Assembly (NCBI GenBank): GCA_947302205.1 | Contig: CAMYVD010000012.1 | Span: 1-48,795, forward strand | Direction: 5' to 3' | DNA: 48,795 nt | Origin: an uncultured Bacteroidales bacterium | GTDB lineage: Bacteria > Bacteroidota > Bacteroidia > Bacteroidales > F082 | In this document: in pieces, positions 40,798-48,462 of the stretch | Layout: the number at the start of each line of letters is the position of its first letter | Numbering within the stretch: the first letter of the stretch is position 1 | Notes under the pieces: generated by a model | Told to the model about the DNA's origin: nothing | Databases searched by the model: none | Seen by the model: only the letters and a program-made list of their open reading frames with translations | Translations under genes and position numbers: made by a program

Positions 40798-41592
40798 ATG
40801 GAAGATTTTTCGTGTTACAACGGCGAAGGAACTTTGTTAAGGAAGATGCAAATGCGCATCCTTGATATCATGTTGGAAATTGACAAAATATGCCGCAAAC
40901 ATGACATCAACTATTGGCTTGACGGCGGTACGCTCTTAGGTGCCGTGCGCCATGGCGGTTTTATCCCTTGGGACGATGACCTTGACATTTGCATGATGCA
41001 GGAAGACTACGAGAAATTCGTCTCTATTGCACAAAAAGAACTACCCGAACATCTTTTTCTCCAAACCCAAGAAACCGATCCATCCTATATAGTTGAGATC
41101 TGCAAAGTGAGGGACAAAAACTCTTTCTTTGTCACCAAGCATGATGATTTCACAAAACCATACGCCAAAGGTCTTTATGTTGACATCTTCAATGTGAATC
41201 CGTCTCCGAAAGTGTCACGAAAAGTGTTGAAACCGTTGATGAAATGGCTGAACAAAACCCATTTCTTCTTTAAAGTCAAGCAGGATGTAACCTTGAAAAA
41301 CTTCCTTGCCACTGTCACTTTCCCCATCTTGAGTGTCCTGATGCAAGCTATTTGGGCGATCATTTGCATCAAACCCAAAACTAAAATCGGGAAAAACAAG
41401 TTTTACAACACCTACGGCACCTATTACGATCCTAACGACATCTTTCCTATAAAAGACATTGATTTTGAAGGCAAAACGCTCATGGGACCGAAAAACCCAG
41501 ACGGAGTATTATCGGCAATCTTCGGCAACTATATGCAAATCCCTCCCAAGGAGAAGCGGGTCACCCATATCATCTACGTTGACATCCAATAA
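40798..41592 (+). CDS. LicD family phosphotransferase
   Basis: The 264-residue protein has the LicD nucleotidyltransferase-fold motif INYWLDGGTLLGAVRHGGFI (about 40-59), followed by PWDDDLDICMMQEDYEKF with the catalytic Asp pair, and then YVDIFNVNP. LicD proteins transfer phosphocholine or related phospho-alcohols to lipopolysaccharide, teichoic acid or capsule; distant members act on ribitol phosphate. A membrane-like stretch (TFPILSVLMQAIWAIICI) occurs near residue 180. It follows the cytidylyltransferase gene by 8 bp, fitting a CDP-alcohol supply. Confidence 0.85.
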   Translation: MEDFSCYNGEGTLLRKMQMRILDIMLEIDKICRKHDINYWLDGGTLLGAVRHGGFIPWDDDLDICMMQEDYEKFVSIAQKELPEHLFLQTQETDPSYIVEICKVRDKNSFFVTKHDDFTKPYAKGLYVDIFNVNPSPKVSRKVLKPLMKWLNKTHFFFKVKQDVTLKNFLATVTFPILSVLMQAIWAIICIKPKTKIGKNKFYNTYGTYYDPNDIFPIKDIDFEGKTLMGPKNPDGVLSAIFGNYMQIPPKEKRVTHIIYVDIQ

Positions 41593-41595
41593 GCC

Positions 41596-42744
41596 ATGAA
41601 AGTCGCCATCATATCCAGGGGAGTACCTAACGAAAGATATCCTTTATATGGGATCTTCGAATTCGACCAAGCAAAAGCTTTGGCCAACAACGGCGTAGAA
41701 GTCGCATTTGTGGCCATCGATTTCAGAAAATGGAATGATAAAAGGAAATACGGTCTATTCCAATACGAATATGAAGGCGTACACGTTTTTGAATTGTCGC
41801 TGCCTCTCAATGTTTATCGGAGAGCCATTCCCGTGCTGCAACGGCTACTGCTCATACCTTTTAAAGCCATGCTCAAATCGTTCGGCAAACCCGACATTGT
41901 ACATGCTCACTTCTACTCCATCGCTGCCATCGCAAACATTCTGAAGAAGAAATACGGAATTCCCTTCGTCATCACCGAACACAGCAGCAAACTCAACAAA
42001 CCTGTTACAGACATTAGCGATTTGGACAAACGATTGGCAATAAAAGCTTACCAAAACTGTGACCAATTGATTTGTGTTTCAGAAACCTTGCGCAACAATA
42101 TCCTAAACAATTTCGGGCACGAAAGCATCATCATCCCCAACATGGTTGACAATCTATGTTTCCAATACCTCGACAAAGCTAAAAACGAGCTACCATTTGT
42201 TTTCGTCTCCGTTGGCAACCTCATTCCCATCAAGGCCTTTGACCAATTAATTGAGGCCTTTTCACGAGTGAAAGAAAACACCAAACTTTTCATCATCGGG
42301 GATGGGCCGGAACACGAAAAACTGAAAAATCAAATCAAAAAACTCAAATTAGATTCTCAAGTTGAACTGTTGGGTAGGCTCAACCGAAACGAAATCAACA
42401 TAGTCTTCCAAAAAAGTCATGTTTTCGTATTGCCTTCACAGAGTGAAACTTTTGGCGTAAGTTACATAGAGGCCATGTACGCGGGTCTTCCCGTCATCGC
42501 TACCCGTTGCGGCGGTCCTGAATCGTTCGTCAATGAAAGCAATGGCTTGTTGGTGCCTGTAAATGACATTGCCGCATTGGCTGAGGCCATGAAAAACATC
42601 CGCGATCATTATTCAAACTATGATCCGAAACAGATTTCAAAACAATGCATGGAACGGTTCTCTCCAAAAATCCTTGCCAATAAACTCGTTAGCTCATATT
42701 CATCGGTACTATCCTCTCCTAGCAAATTTTCACCACCCTATTAA
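41596..42744 (+). CDS. Glycosyltransferase family 4 protein
   Basis: The 382-residue GT-B enzyme starts MKVAIISRGVPNERYPLYGI. It shows HAHFYSIAAIANILKKKYG, FVITEHSSKLNKP, VFVSVGNLIPIKAFDQLIEA, LFIIGDGPEHEKLK and the E-x7-E-like SETFGVSYIEAMYAGLPVIA, a well-kept retaining glycosyltransferase motif. The start is 3 bp after the LicD stop. Its 3' end overlaps the convergent flippase gene by 26 bp. It completes the plus-strand glycan operon. Confidence 0.88.
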   Translation: MKVAIISRGVPNERYPLYGIFEFDQAKALANNGVEVAFVAIDFRKWNDKRKYGLFQYEYEGVHVFELSLPLNVYRRAIPVLQRLLLIPFKAMLKSFGKPDIVHAHFYSIAAIANILKKKYGIPFVITEHSSKLNKPVTDISDLDKRLAIKAYQNCDQLICVSETLRNNILNNFGHESIIIPNMVDNLCFQYLDKAKNELPFVFVSVGNLIPIKAFDQLIEAFSRVKENTKLFIIGDGPEHEKLKNQIKKLKLDSQVELLGRLNRNEINIVFQKSHVFVLPSQSETFGVSYIEAMYAGLPVIATRCGGPESFVNESNGLLVPVNDIAALAEAMKNIRDHYSNYDPKQISKQCMERFSPKILANKLVSSYSSVLSSPSKFSPPY

Positions 42745-44248
42745 TGATGTCATTCACCGACTGGGAGACTTCCAACTTGTAGATGGCCGTCAAACCCAAA
42801 ACCATTAACAGCAGCGACTTCAAAGCGGCATCAATCATTAGGCCAAAGATTGACTTGGCAAACAATTCGGCAAACCAAGGCGTTAAAAGAGAAGTCCAGC
42901 CCCAATTCAGGCCAAATAGCACCAGAATTACCAAAAACACAGGAACCATCTTGCTTGAAAAAGGCTGAATCCCCACTTTCCATTTGATGAAGGATATCAA
43001 AAGGATAAAATACACCACATAGGAAATCACATAGGCCAAGGCACCGCCGTTGATATCCCACCTTGGCACCAGCCAAGTATTGAGCCCGATGGACATGGAA
43101 GCCAGCAAAATGGTGAATATCAGCGAATAATAATAGTATTTTGAATAACTGAGCACCGTAGAGGTCACACCCAAGGTGGAATAAACCAACCGGCCCAAAG
43201 CCAAAAACAATACCGCCCACTTGCCCAAACGATAAATCTCGCCATTGGGTAACAGGTCGAAAATGAAGTCAATATTGGTCCAAATCAGCAGAAACACAAA
43301 CGATCCAGCGATAAACTGATGCAACGCCACATTCTTGCACAGGCTGTCGGCCAAAGCCACATCTTGCTTGGCCATAGCATCGGAGATATGAGGCCTGGAG
43401 ATGGCTCCCAACGAGCGGTATGGCATCTCGACAAGCGCCGCGATATTGGTGGCAATGGTAAACACACCCGCCAAGCGAAAACCCGTCATGCCAGCCACAA
43501 AAAACTTGCTCAACATCGGGATGACATTGCCTGCCAATGCCGCCGTAATCATAAACAGGGTGTAAAACAGAAAGTCACGCTTGATTGCTTTCGACACATA
43601 TCCCGGTTCGATCTTGAACGATACCCGCTTCAGCGACAACAGATAGACCACATTGATCAACGTCGCCAAGCCGTACAGCACACAAAACGCTACGATTACT
43701 CCGTCAAAACCTATCAACGCATAAAAGTAAGCCATATAAATGAGCAAGGTACCCACCCTCAGCCCAACCTCTCGGATGAACTTCGGCAACACAATACGGA
43801 GCAGCAAGTTGCTATTAGTCTCGAACACAGAGATATAGAGCATGAAAAACGCCAAAGGAATGACGAAGTTCACATACTTGGTGAAGACCTCCGCTCCCAC
43901 TCCAGAATCCTTGGTGAAGAAATCAACAATAGCTCCCTTGAACAGGAAAAACAACATCAAAAAGAGGGTGAATCCAATCAATGGAACCAACAGCGTCCAT
44001 CCGAAAAAGCCATGGTCGCGATGCGCCTCGTCCCTGAAAAACGGATAATAGCGCATGGCCGACGAGTTGGTGCCCAACTGCGCCAGTCCGGAAAACAGAA
44101 GGGAACACTGCAACAACACGTCAATCAAGCCGATCTGCTCCGGCTGCAACGCCTTGGTCTGAATGAAAAACGTAGTGACAATGCCCACGGCCACCCCGAT
44201 ATAGGTGGCTATCGTTCCCTTGATGCTTTGTCGCGCTACAATACCCAT
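42719..44248 (-). CDS. Polysaccharide flippase (Wzx/MATE-like, MurJ-type fold)
   Basis: The 509-residue polytopic protein has about 12-14 helices, beginning IATYIGVAVGIVTTFFIQTK. Blocks include LAQLGTNSSAMRYYPFFRDE, FFVAGMTGFRLAGVFTIATN, YRSLGAISRPHISDAMAK, and terminal helix FVNEVLE-free region ending MVLGLTAIYKLEVSQSV. These match Bacteroidetes oligosaccharide flippases that move undecaprenyl-linked repeat units to the periplasmic face. It is convergent with, and overlaps, the last glycosyltransferase and starts 2 bp after the BrkB-type gene. Confidence 0.82.
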   Translation of the reverse strand: MGIVARQSIKGTIATYIGVAVGIVTTFFIQTKALQPEQIGLIDVLLQCSLLFSGLAQLGTNSSAMRYYPFFRDEAHRDHGFFGWTLLVPLIGFTLFLMLFFLFKGAIVDFFTKDSGVGAEVFTKYVNFVIPLAFFMLYISVFETNSNLLLRIVLPKFIREVGLRVGTLLIYMAYFYALIGFDGVIVAFCVLYGLATLINVVYLLSLKRVSFKIEPGYVSKAIKRDFLFYTLFMITAALAGNVIPMLSKFFVAGMTGFRLAGVFTIATNIAALVEMPYRSLGAISRPHISDAMAKQDVALADSLCKNVALHQFIAGSFVFLLIWTNIDFIFDLLPNGEIYRLGKWAVLFLALGRLVYSTLGVTSTVLSYSKYYYYSLIFTILLASMSIGLNTWLVPRWDINGGALAYVISYVVYFILLISFIKWKVGIQPFSSKMVPVFLVILVLFGLNWGWTSLLTPWFAELFAKSIFGLMIDAALKSLLLMVLGLTAIYKLEVSQSVNDIINRVVKIC

Positions 44249-44250
44249 GA

Positions 44251-45546
44251 TTATGCTTTTACATCATTGGCAAGCTTTTCCCTCAGGAAATCGGTTTCAA
44301 GACTCTCCTGATCCGCCTGTTGCTTCTCTTGCTGAATGAATTGGCGATAGGCCAAAATGATCAACTCACTATCCTTGTTTTCCTCAAGAAGGTTATCCAC
44401 AATGACCTCCTTATCCTTGATCTCCTTGCACAAGCGCTCTATCCTTTCATTTCGACCAGCAATCGCACGTTCCTCGCTTTGGATGGATTTGCTCAGGGAA
44501 TCAATCACAATCTGCTTTTTCCTAGTGTTGTCCTCCGAAGCGCTCAGCCTGTCGGCATTCCGGCGAATACCTGAATTCAAGTCGTTGCCCGCGAGAATCA
44601 AGATGGACACGATCCAAATCCAAAGCAGCAGGATGATCAGCGTTCCGATAGAACCATAAAGCACATTGTATTTGGAGAAGTTGGAAATATAAACATTGAA
44701 GCCTATCGTGCCCAGCACGAACAAAATAGTTGCCAATATAGCACCAGGGCTAAAGATGACGAATTCGCGATACTTCTTACCCTTGCGATTAGGATGCTTC
44801 AATTCCACACGGTAGTGCTCGTTATATCGTACATTGCCGAAATAATAAAGAATGGCTATGCCGAAGCACAAAGCAAAGACCGCGATAACCCAACGTAACA
44901 AGTTAAAGAGGAAAAACACGAACTTGCCCGCTGCAATGATCTCATTATCGGCAAGCTGCCTCAACACAGTGCCTCCTAAAGAAATCAGAACGATGGAAAG
45001 CAACAGCAAGGCGCCGATGATCAACAGCATAAGGATGGCGAAAACGCGCTGAATCAGCCAACCTTTGAGGCCTATGTCCTTATCGGAAATGAAGTCGGCA
45101 TAAACGTTACGGAAGCCATTGAAGAAAGCCACAATGCCACTGGAGCCGAACACCAAGCACAAAACAATACTGATGGAGAGCAGTCCATCGTGGGGCTGGT
45201 TCATAATGCCATCGATGATACCGGTCACATAATCGAAAGTTCCCAACGGGATGAAATCCTGTAGTACCTGCATCAGACGCTCGTCGAGATGCGGAATCGG
45301 GATGTAGGGGATCATCGTAAAGAAAAACAGAATGAGCGGGAACAGGGCCACAAAGAAGTTGAACGCCACACCCGCCGCACGGTCGATGGTGCGACCTTTG
45401 GTAAAGAGCTTGATGAAGTCTGTGAGGACGTCAAGCAATGGCACCTTAGTACCAGGGAAGTGCACCCTCCTAAGGAAGTTGTCGTCCCTATAGTACCACG
45501 CTTTCAACTCCTCGTATTTTCGATTGATCCACATATTCATTGCCAT
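44251..45546 (-). CDS. YihY/virulence factor BrkB family membrane protein
   Basis: The start is set at ATG 45546 because AGGA precedes it; ATG 45540 is also possible. The roughly 430-residue protein has the six-helix YihY/BrkB domain: VAFNFFVALFPLILFFFTMI, an LLSISIVLCLVFGSSGIVAF helix, ILMLLIIGALLLLSIVLISL, and SIGTLIILLLWIWIVSILIL followed by AGNDLNSGIRR. The C-terminal about 100 residues are a charged coiled coil (KSIQSEERAIAGRNERIERL) not typical of all family members. Function is unclear; earlier claims of RNase BN activity do not hold for the family. The -7 box TAATTTTG lies 9 bp from ATG. Confidence 0.82.
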   Translation of the reverse strand: MAMNMWINRKYEELKAWYYRDDNFLRRVHFPGTKVPLLDVLTDFIKLFTKGRTIDRAAGVAFNFFVALFPLILFFFTMIPYIPIPHLDERLMQVLQDFIPLGTFDYVTGIIDGIMNQPHDGLLSISIVLCLVFGSSGIVAFFNGFRNVYADFISDKDIGLKGWLIQRVFAILMLLIIGALLLLSIVLISLGGTVLRQLADNEIIAAGKFVFFLFNLLRWVIAVFALCFGIAILYYFGNVRYNEHYRVELKHPNRKGKKYREFVIFSPGAILATILFVLGTIGFNVYISNFSKYNVLYGSIGTLIILLLWIWIVSILILAGNDLNSGIRRNADRLSASEDNTRKKQIVIDSLSKSIQSEERAIAGRNERIERLCKEIKDKEVIVDNLLEENKDSELIILAYRQFIQQEKQQADQESLETDFLREKLANDVKA

Positions 45547-45555
45547 TATCCTGTG

Positions 45556-45580
45556 CAAAATTAAAAAAAAAGTAACTTTG
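45556..45580. promoter_or_regulatory. Divergent -7 boxes between brkB-like gene (-) and rseC (+)
   Basis: The minus strand carries TAATTTTG at 45563-45556 and the plus strand TAACTTTG at 45573-45580. The plus box is 18 bp from the rseC-type ATG at 45599. Confidence 0.45.
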
Positions 45581-45598
45581 CAAACAAAAATTCACGCC

Positions 45599-46012
45599 AT
45601 GAGCGAAGAAACCGTTTCCCACGAGGGAGTCATCACCAAGATCGATGGCGACACGCTTGAGATCAAGATCATCGCACAGAGTGCCTGTGCCGCCTGCCAT
45701 GCCAAAAGTGCCTGCACCATGAGCGACCAAGCCGAGAAGGTGCTCACCGTCCCCAAGCCCGAAGACCAGGAATTCCAGCTCTTCCAAAAAGTGAAGGTCG
45801 TGATGGCCGTCGGCCAAGGCAACAAGGCCGCGGTATTGGCTTATCTTGTTCCCATCGTCCTGCTGTTGGCGGCGCTCTTCATCTGCCTCGGCATAGGCCT
45901 GAGCGAAGGATTGGCTGCCCTCATCGGCATCGCCGTGCTGATACCTTATTACCTAGTGCTGTACTTGTGCCGCGACAAACTGAAAAAACGGTTCGAATAC
46001 ACCATTATGTAA
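45599..46012 (+). CDS. rseC: RseC/MucC family SoxR-reducing system protein
   Basis: The start is ATG 45599 (MSEETVSHEG), after the -7 box, giving 137 residues. The cytosolic N-terminal domain has VITKIDGDTLEIKI and a Cys cluster ACAACHAKSACTMSD that may bind metal or an iron-sulfur centre. Two C-terminal membrane helices follow (AAVLAYLVPIVLLLAALFICL; ALIGIAVLIPYYLVLYLC). In Bacteroidetes the gene usually stands directly before rnfB and works with the Rnf complex. Here rnfB begins about 2.5 kb later, after a separate ATPase gene. Confidence 0.85.
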   Translation: MSEETVSHEGVITKIDGDTLEIKIIAQSACAACHAKSACTMSDQAEKVLTVPKPEDQEFQLFQKVKVVMAVGQGNKAAVLAYLVPIVLLLAALFICLGIGLSEGLAALIGIAVLIPYYLVLYLCRDKLKKRFEYTIM

Positions 46013-46058
46013 TTCACATAATGAAAATCTTATAAAAATTTTATGTGTTTTACATAAT
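46004..46058. promoter_or_regulatory. Two tandem ATTATGT/ACATAAT palindromes before the ATPase gene
   Basis: The first palindrome is ATTATGT (46004-46010), 5-nt spacer, ACATAAT (46016-46022); the second is TTATGT (46041-46046), 5-nt spacer, ACATAA (46052-46057). They share arms and spacer and centre about 36 bp apart. The first overlaps the rseC stop. They could be operators for a dimeric regulator or a weak terminator. Confidence 0.5.
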
Positions 46059-46063
46059 TTTTG

Positions 46064-46071
46064 TATTTTTG
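46064..46071 (+). promoter_or_regulatory. -7 promoter box for the AAA ATPase gene
   Basis: TATTTTTG, 17 bp before ATG 46089, immediately after the second palindrome. Confidence 0.5.
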
Positions 46072-46088
46072 CCAAAAATCAGCGCATC

Positions 46089-47225
46089 ATGATCTCAAAC
46101 CCTTTCATTATCACTGGTGACATCCCCTCAGCGTATTTCTGTGACAGAAAAGAGGAAAGCAAGAACGTCATCCAGATGCTTACCAACGGCGAGAACATCT
46201 GTCTTATGTCGCCACGACGCATGGGGAAGTCGAAGCTCGTTCAGTTTTGTTACGACCAAGAGCCTTTGGCAAACGAGTATTATTGCTTTTACATCGATAT
46301 TTACCACACTACAAGCCTCAGGGAATTCACCTATACATTTGGTCGTCAGGTATTTAGCACACTCAGAAACCAGAGCCAAAAGATGGTGCTTTGGTTTGTG
46401 CAGGCACTGAAGTCGCTCAATGCCAACTTCGGCTTCGACCCCACAACGGGGATGCCTACCTTCAGCCTGTCACTGGGCGATGTGAACAATCCCGAGTTCA
46501 CGCTCGAAGAGATCTTCAAGGCTCTGGAAAAAGCCGACAAGCCTTGCATCGTCTGTTTTGACGAGTTCCAGCAGATCGCCAACTATCCGGAGAAAAACAT
46601 CGAAGCGCTGCTGCGAGGCCACATCCAACATCTTGGCAACACCAACTTCATCTTCTCAGGCAGTTCGCGGCACTTGCTCACGCAAATGTTCCATTCTTAC
46701 GCAAGGCCTTTTTACAACAGCACTTCAACCCTCTCGCTCGAAGCCATCAAACTTGAAGAGTACACTCTATTTGCTACACATTGGTTTGAACAATATTCCA
46801 AACACATTGACCCTCTGCTCATCGGGCAGGTCTATCAAATCATGGAAAGCAACACCTACTATGTTCAAAAGACCTTACACGAGCTTTTCGAGAACACGCC
46901 GACGGGCGAAACCTGCGATACCAACATGCTCCCACGCCTTATCGACGGCATGATTGAGGAACAAAGCGTCAGCTACAAGCAGCTTCTATCGTTCCTCCCC
47001 GACCGCCATAAAGAGGTGTTGTTCGCCATCGCCAACGAGGGCAAGGCCGAAAAAATCATGGGAGCGCAGTTCATCCACCGTTACAGACTGCCTTCGGCAA
47101 GCGCCGTGCAATCGGCGGTTCGCAAACTGATGGAAACAGACTACATCACCTACTACGATGGCGTGTATTCCATCCCTGATGTGTTGTTCAGAATGTATTT
47201 GAAACGCATTGGGGGAAAAGAATAG
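46089..47225 (+). CDS. AAA/archaeal-type ATPase with winged-helix C-terminus
   Basis: The 378-residue protein has a P-loop region LMSPRRMGKSKLVQFCYD (about 39-56; GKS Walker A) and a Walker B region CIVCFDEFQQIANYPE (about 154-169), then sensor FIFSGSSRHLL. Its C-terminal part (LSFLPDRHKEVLFAIANEGK, ending in SAVQSAVRKLMETDYITYY) is winged-helix-like, as in the archaeal-type ATP-binding family widespread in Bacteroidetes. These are STAND-related ATPases; roles are mostly unknown, some linked to mobile or defence contexts. It has its own promoter and separates rseC from rnfB. No transposase accompanies it. Confidence 0.78.
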   Translation: MISNPFIITGDIPSAYFCDRKEESKNVIQMLTNGENICLMSPRRMGKSKLVQFCYDQEPLANEYYCFYIDIYHTTSLREFTYTFGRQVFSTLRNQSQKMVLWFVQALKSLNANFGFDPTTGMPTFSLSLGDVNNPEFTLEEIFKALEKADKPCIVCFDEFQQIANYPEKNIEALLRGHIQHLGNTNFIFSGSSRHLLTQMFHSYARPFYNSTSTLSLEAIKLEEYTLFATHWFEQYSKHIDPLLIGQVYQIMESNTYYVQKTLHELFENTPTGETCDTNMLPRLIDGMIEEQSVSYKQLLSFLPDRHKEVLFAIANEGKAEKIMGAQFIHRYRLPSASAVQSAVRKLMETDYITYYDGVYSIPDVLFRMYLKRIGGKE

Positions 47226-47264
47226 CGAAAAACAACATAAAAACTTTGCGTTTCACTTTTTTTG

Positions 47265-47272
47265 TATTTTTG
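47265..47272 (+). promoter_or_regulatory. -7 promoter box for the small secreted protein gene
   Basis: TATTTTTG, 42 bp before ATG 47315; AGGAG at 47302-47306 is the likely ribosome-binding site. Confidence 0.5.
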
Positions 47273-47314
47273 GGAAAAATAAGAATTCTAATCCAAAACA
47301 TAGGAGAAAATAAT

Positions 47315-47611
47315 ATGGTCAAAAGTATAACTTCTGCAGGTAACATTGTAAAGACTGTTGCGTTGAGTGCTTTGCTTGCGGGTTCTGTTGCGCTTGGAGC
47401 AACTAATCCGGTAAAGACAACGAAACAAGGCAGTATGCCTAATCAGACAGAAGTTGTATCAAAAGATGGCGCAGAAGCTGTCAAAGCGATGACACTTCCT
47501 CAACAGCCCAAAACCGCTGTCCCGACTGGGCTCACCCGTAAAAGCCTGTGTTTAGGCGTAGATTTTCTGGAGCCCGAAGAGAAAGAAGGAGACGTCAGAG
47601 ACGCCTCTTAA
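47315..47611 (+). CDS. Small secreted protein of unknown function
   Basis: The start is ATG 47315 (MVKSITSAGNIVKTVALS), with an AGGAG site 8 bp before it; an upstream ATG lies inside the promoter. The 98 residues begin with a probable signal peptide (TVALSALLAGSVALGA) and continue into a soluble, low-complexity part with Lys/Gln/Thr (NPVKTTKQGSMPNQTEV) and a C-terminal SLCLGVDFLEPEEKEGD. I recognise no family. It is followed by a repeat-rich region, so it may itself be a remnant of a larger gene. Confidence 0.5.
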   Translation: MVKSITSAGNIVKTVALSALLAGSVALGATNPVKTTKQGSMPNQTEVVSKDGAEAVKAMTLPQQPKTAVPTGLTRKSLCLGVDFLEPEEKEGDVRDAS

Positions 47612-47669
47612 AGCTGCTCGGAAGTTCTTGAAATAATTTTTTACGAAAATCTTGCGGAAACTGGCGAAC

Positions 47670-47827
47670 TGCTACGGTTGCTACACCGCTACAGTGCTAC
47701 AGTTCGAAATAGGCCTTTCGCTACATTTAAAAATAGGTTATATTTATATATAAATATAAAATTCAGTTTTTGGTTTGGTGCTACAAGGTTTTCAACTGTA
47801 GCACTGTAGCAACTGTAGCGCTGTAGC
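47670..47827. repeat. Nested inverted repeat with GCTAC-rich arms and an AT-rich 22-bp palindrome at the centre
   Basis: A 17-bp perfect inverted repeat lies at 47688-47704 and 47794-47810 within longer imperfect GCTAC-rich arms. Midway between them, 47738-47759 is a perfect 22-bp AT-only palindrome; the two symmetry centres coincide at about 47749. The element could form a cruciform or be a miniature inverted-repeat element. Confidence 0.7.
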
Positions 47828-47935
47828 ATTTTTGGGCGAAATTATTTTTTTGGCAACAATCCGTAGACCGCATCGGCGCCACCATACTTTTGCCTCGTCA
47901 ATCGATTCGACAAACGCTCTTTGACATGATGTTCC

Positions 47936-47966
47936 AACTCTGATGTAACTCTGATGTAACTCTGAC
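47936..47966. repeat. Tandem 11-bp repeat
   Basis: AACTCTGATGT occurs twice in a row (47936-47957) and partly a third time (47958-47966). The period is not a multiple of 3, so copy-number change would shift a reading frame. Confidence 0.75.
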
Positions 47967-48015
47967 TTTTCGCTAACCCGAAAATCGACGAAAACCAAAA
48001 CGAAAACCAAAAAAA

Positions 48016-48150
48016 ACTATTAACTATTACAGCGAACCCTTCACGTTGACCAACAACACCAGGGTGAAGGCCATCGCCATCAAGAACGGTGTGACCAGCC
48101 CTGAAGCCACGAAGTACTTCACCCACAACACCGTTAGCGACGGCGAGTAA
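48016..48150 (+). pseudogene. Fragment of a chitobiase-type C-terminal domain
   Basis: The plus-strand frame 48016-48150 reads TINYYSEPFTLTNNTRVKAI, followed by AIKNGVTSPEATKYFT and a TAA stop. This matches the CHB_HEX_C_1 (chitobiase/beta-hexosaminidase C-terminal) repeat, usually the tail of longer surface proteins. No start codon or upstream body of such a gene is present, so this looks like a 3' fragment left by deletion or recombination. Confidence 0.6.
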
Positions 48151-48168
48151 ACCAACGGACGCTCCTCT

Positions 48169-48289
48169 CGTCATTGCGAGGAGCGGAGCCATGCGGAGCG
48201 ACGAAGCAACCCACCTGTCGCCGTACGTGTGGATTGCCTCCCTTTCGGTCGGCGAGCTAAAGGTTGCTTCGCTTTCGCTCGCAATGACG
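48169..48289. repeat. Dispersed-type palindromic element (GTCATTGCGAG arms)
   Basis: CGTCATTGCGAG at 48169-48180 pairs with CTCGCAATGACG at 48278-48289, and CGAAGCAACC at 48202-48211 pairs with GGTTGCTTCG at 48262-48271. This nested-arm layout, with no coding potential, is typical of small palindromic elements scattered in several bacterial genomes. Confidence 0.7.
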
Positions 48290-48432
48290 GGAAGCAACGA
48301 CATGCTGAGTGATGTGAGTATATCCATGGTTAACTATCTTTCCCGCAAAGATACTCCTTTTCTCATAACTCTTCACACAGGGTTTTGCTGGTGATCCGTT
48401 TTTAGTATAAACAAAAAAACCAAAAAAATCCA

Positions 48433-48462
48433 TTGGAGAAAAAATGAGATTTCTTATTTTTG
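48433..48462 (+). promoter_or_regulatory. Promoter of rnfB
   Basis: TTG (48433-48435), 19 nt, TATTTTTG (48455-48462), then ATG at 48501. The rnf genes therefore appear to have their own promoter here. Confidence 0.6.

Noticed and set aside
43319-44311. 330-codon plus-strand frame opposite the flippase gene
   Set aside because: It is antisense to a well-supported polytopic membrane protein; its Gln/His/Arg-rich composition is typical of a shadow.
47670-47830. GCTAC/GTAGC repeats considered as a CRISPR array
   Set aside because: The repeats are short, arranged as an inverted pair with no regular spacers, and no cas genes are present.
47842-48327. Minus-strand 161-codon frame in the repeat region
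   Set aside because: It crosses the palindromic element and the tandem repeats, has no ribosome site and no family match; only its C-terminal part looks protein-like.
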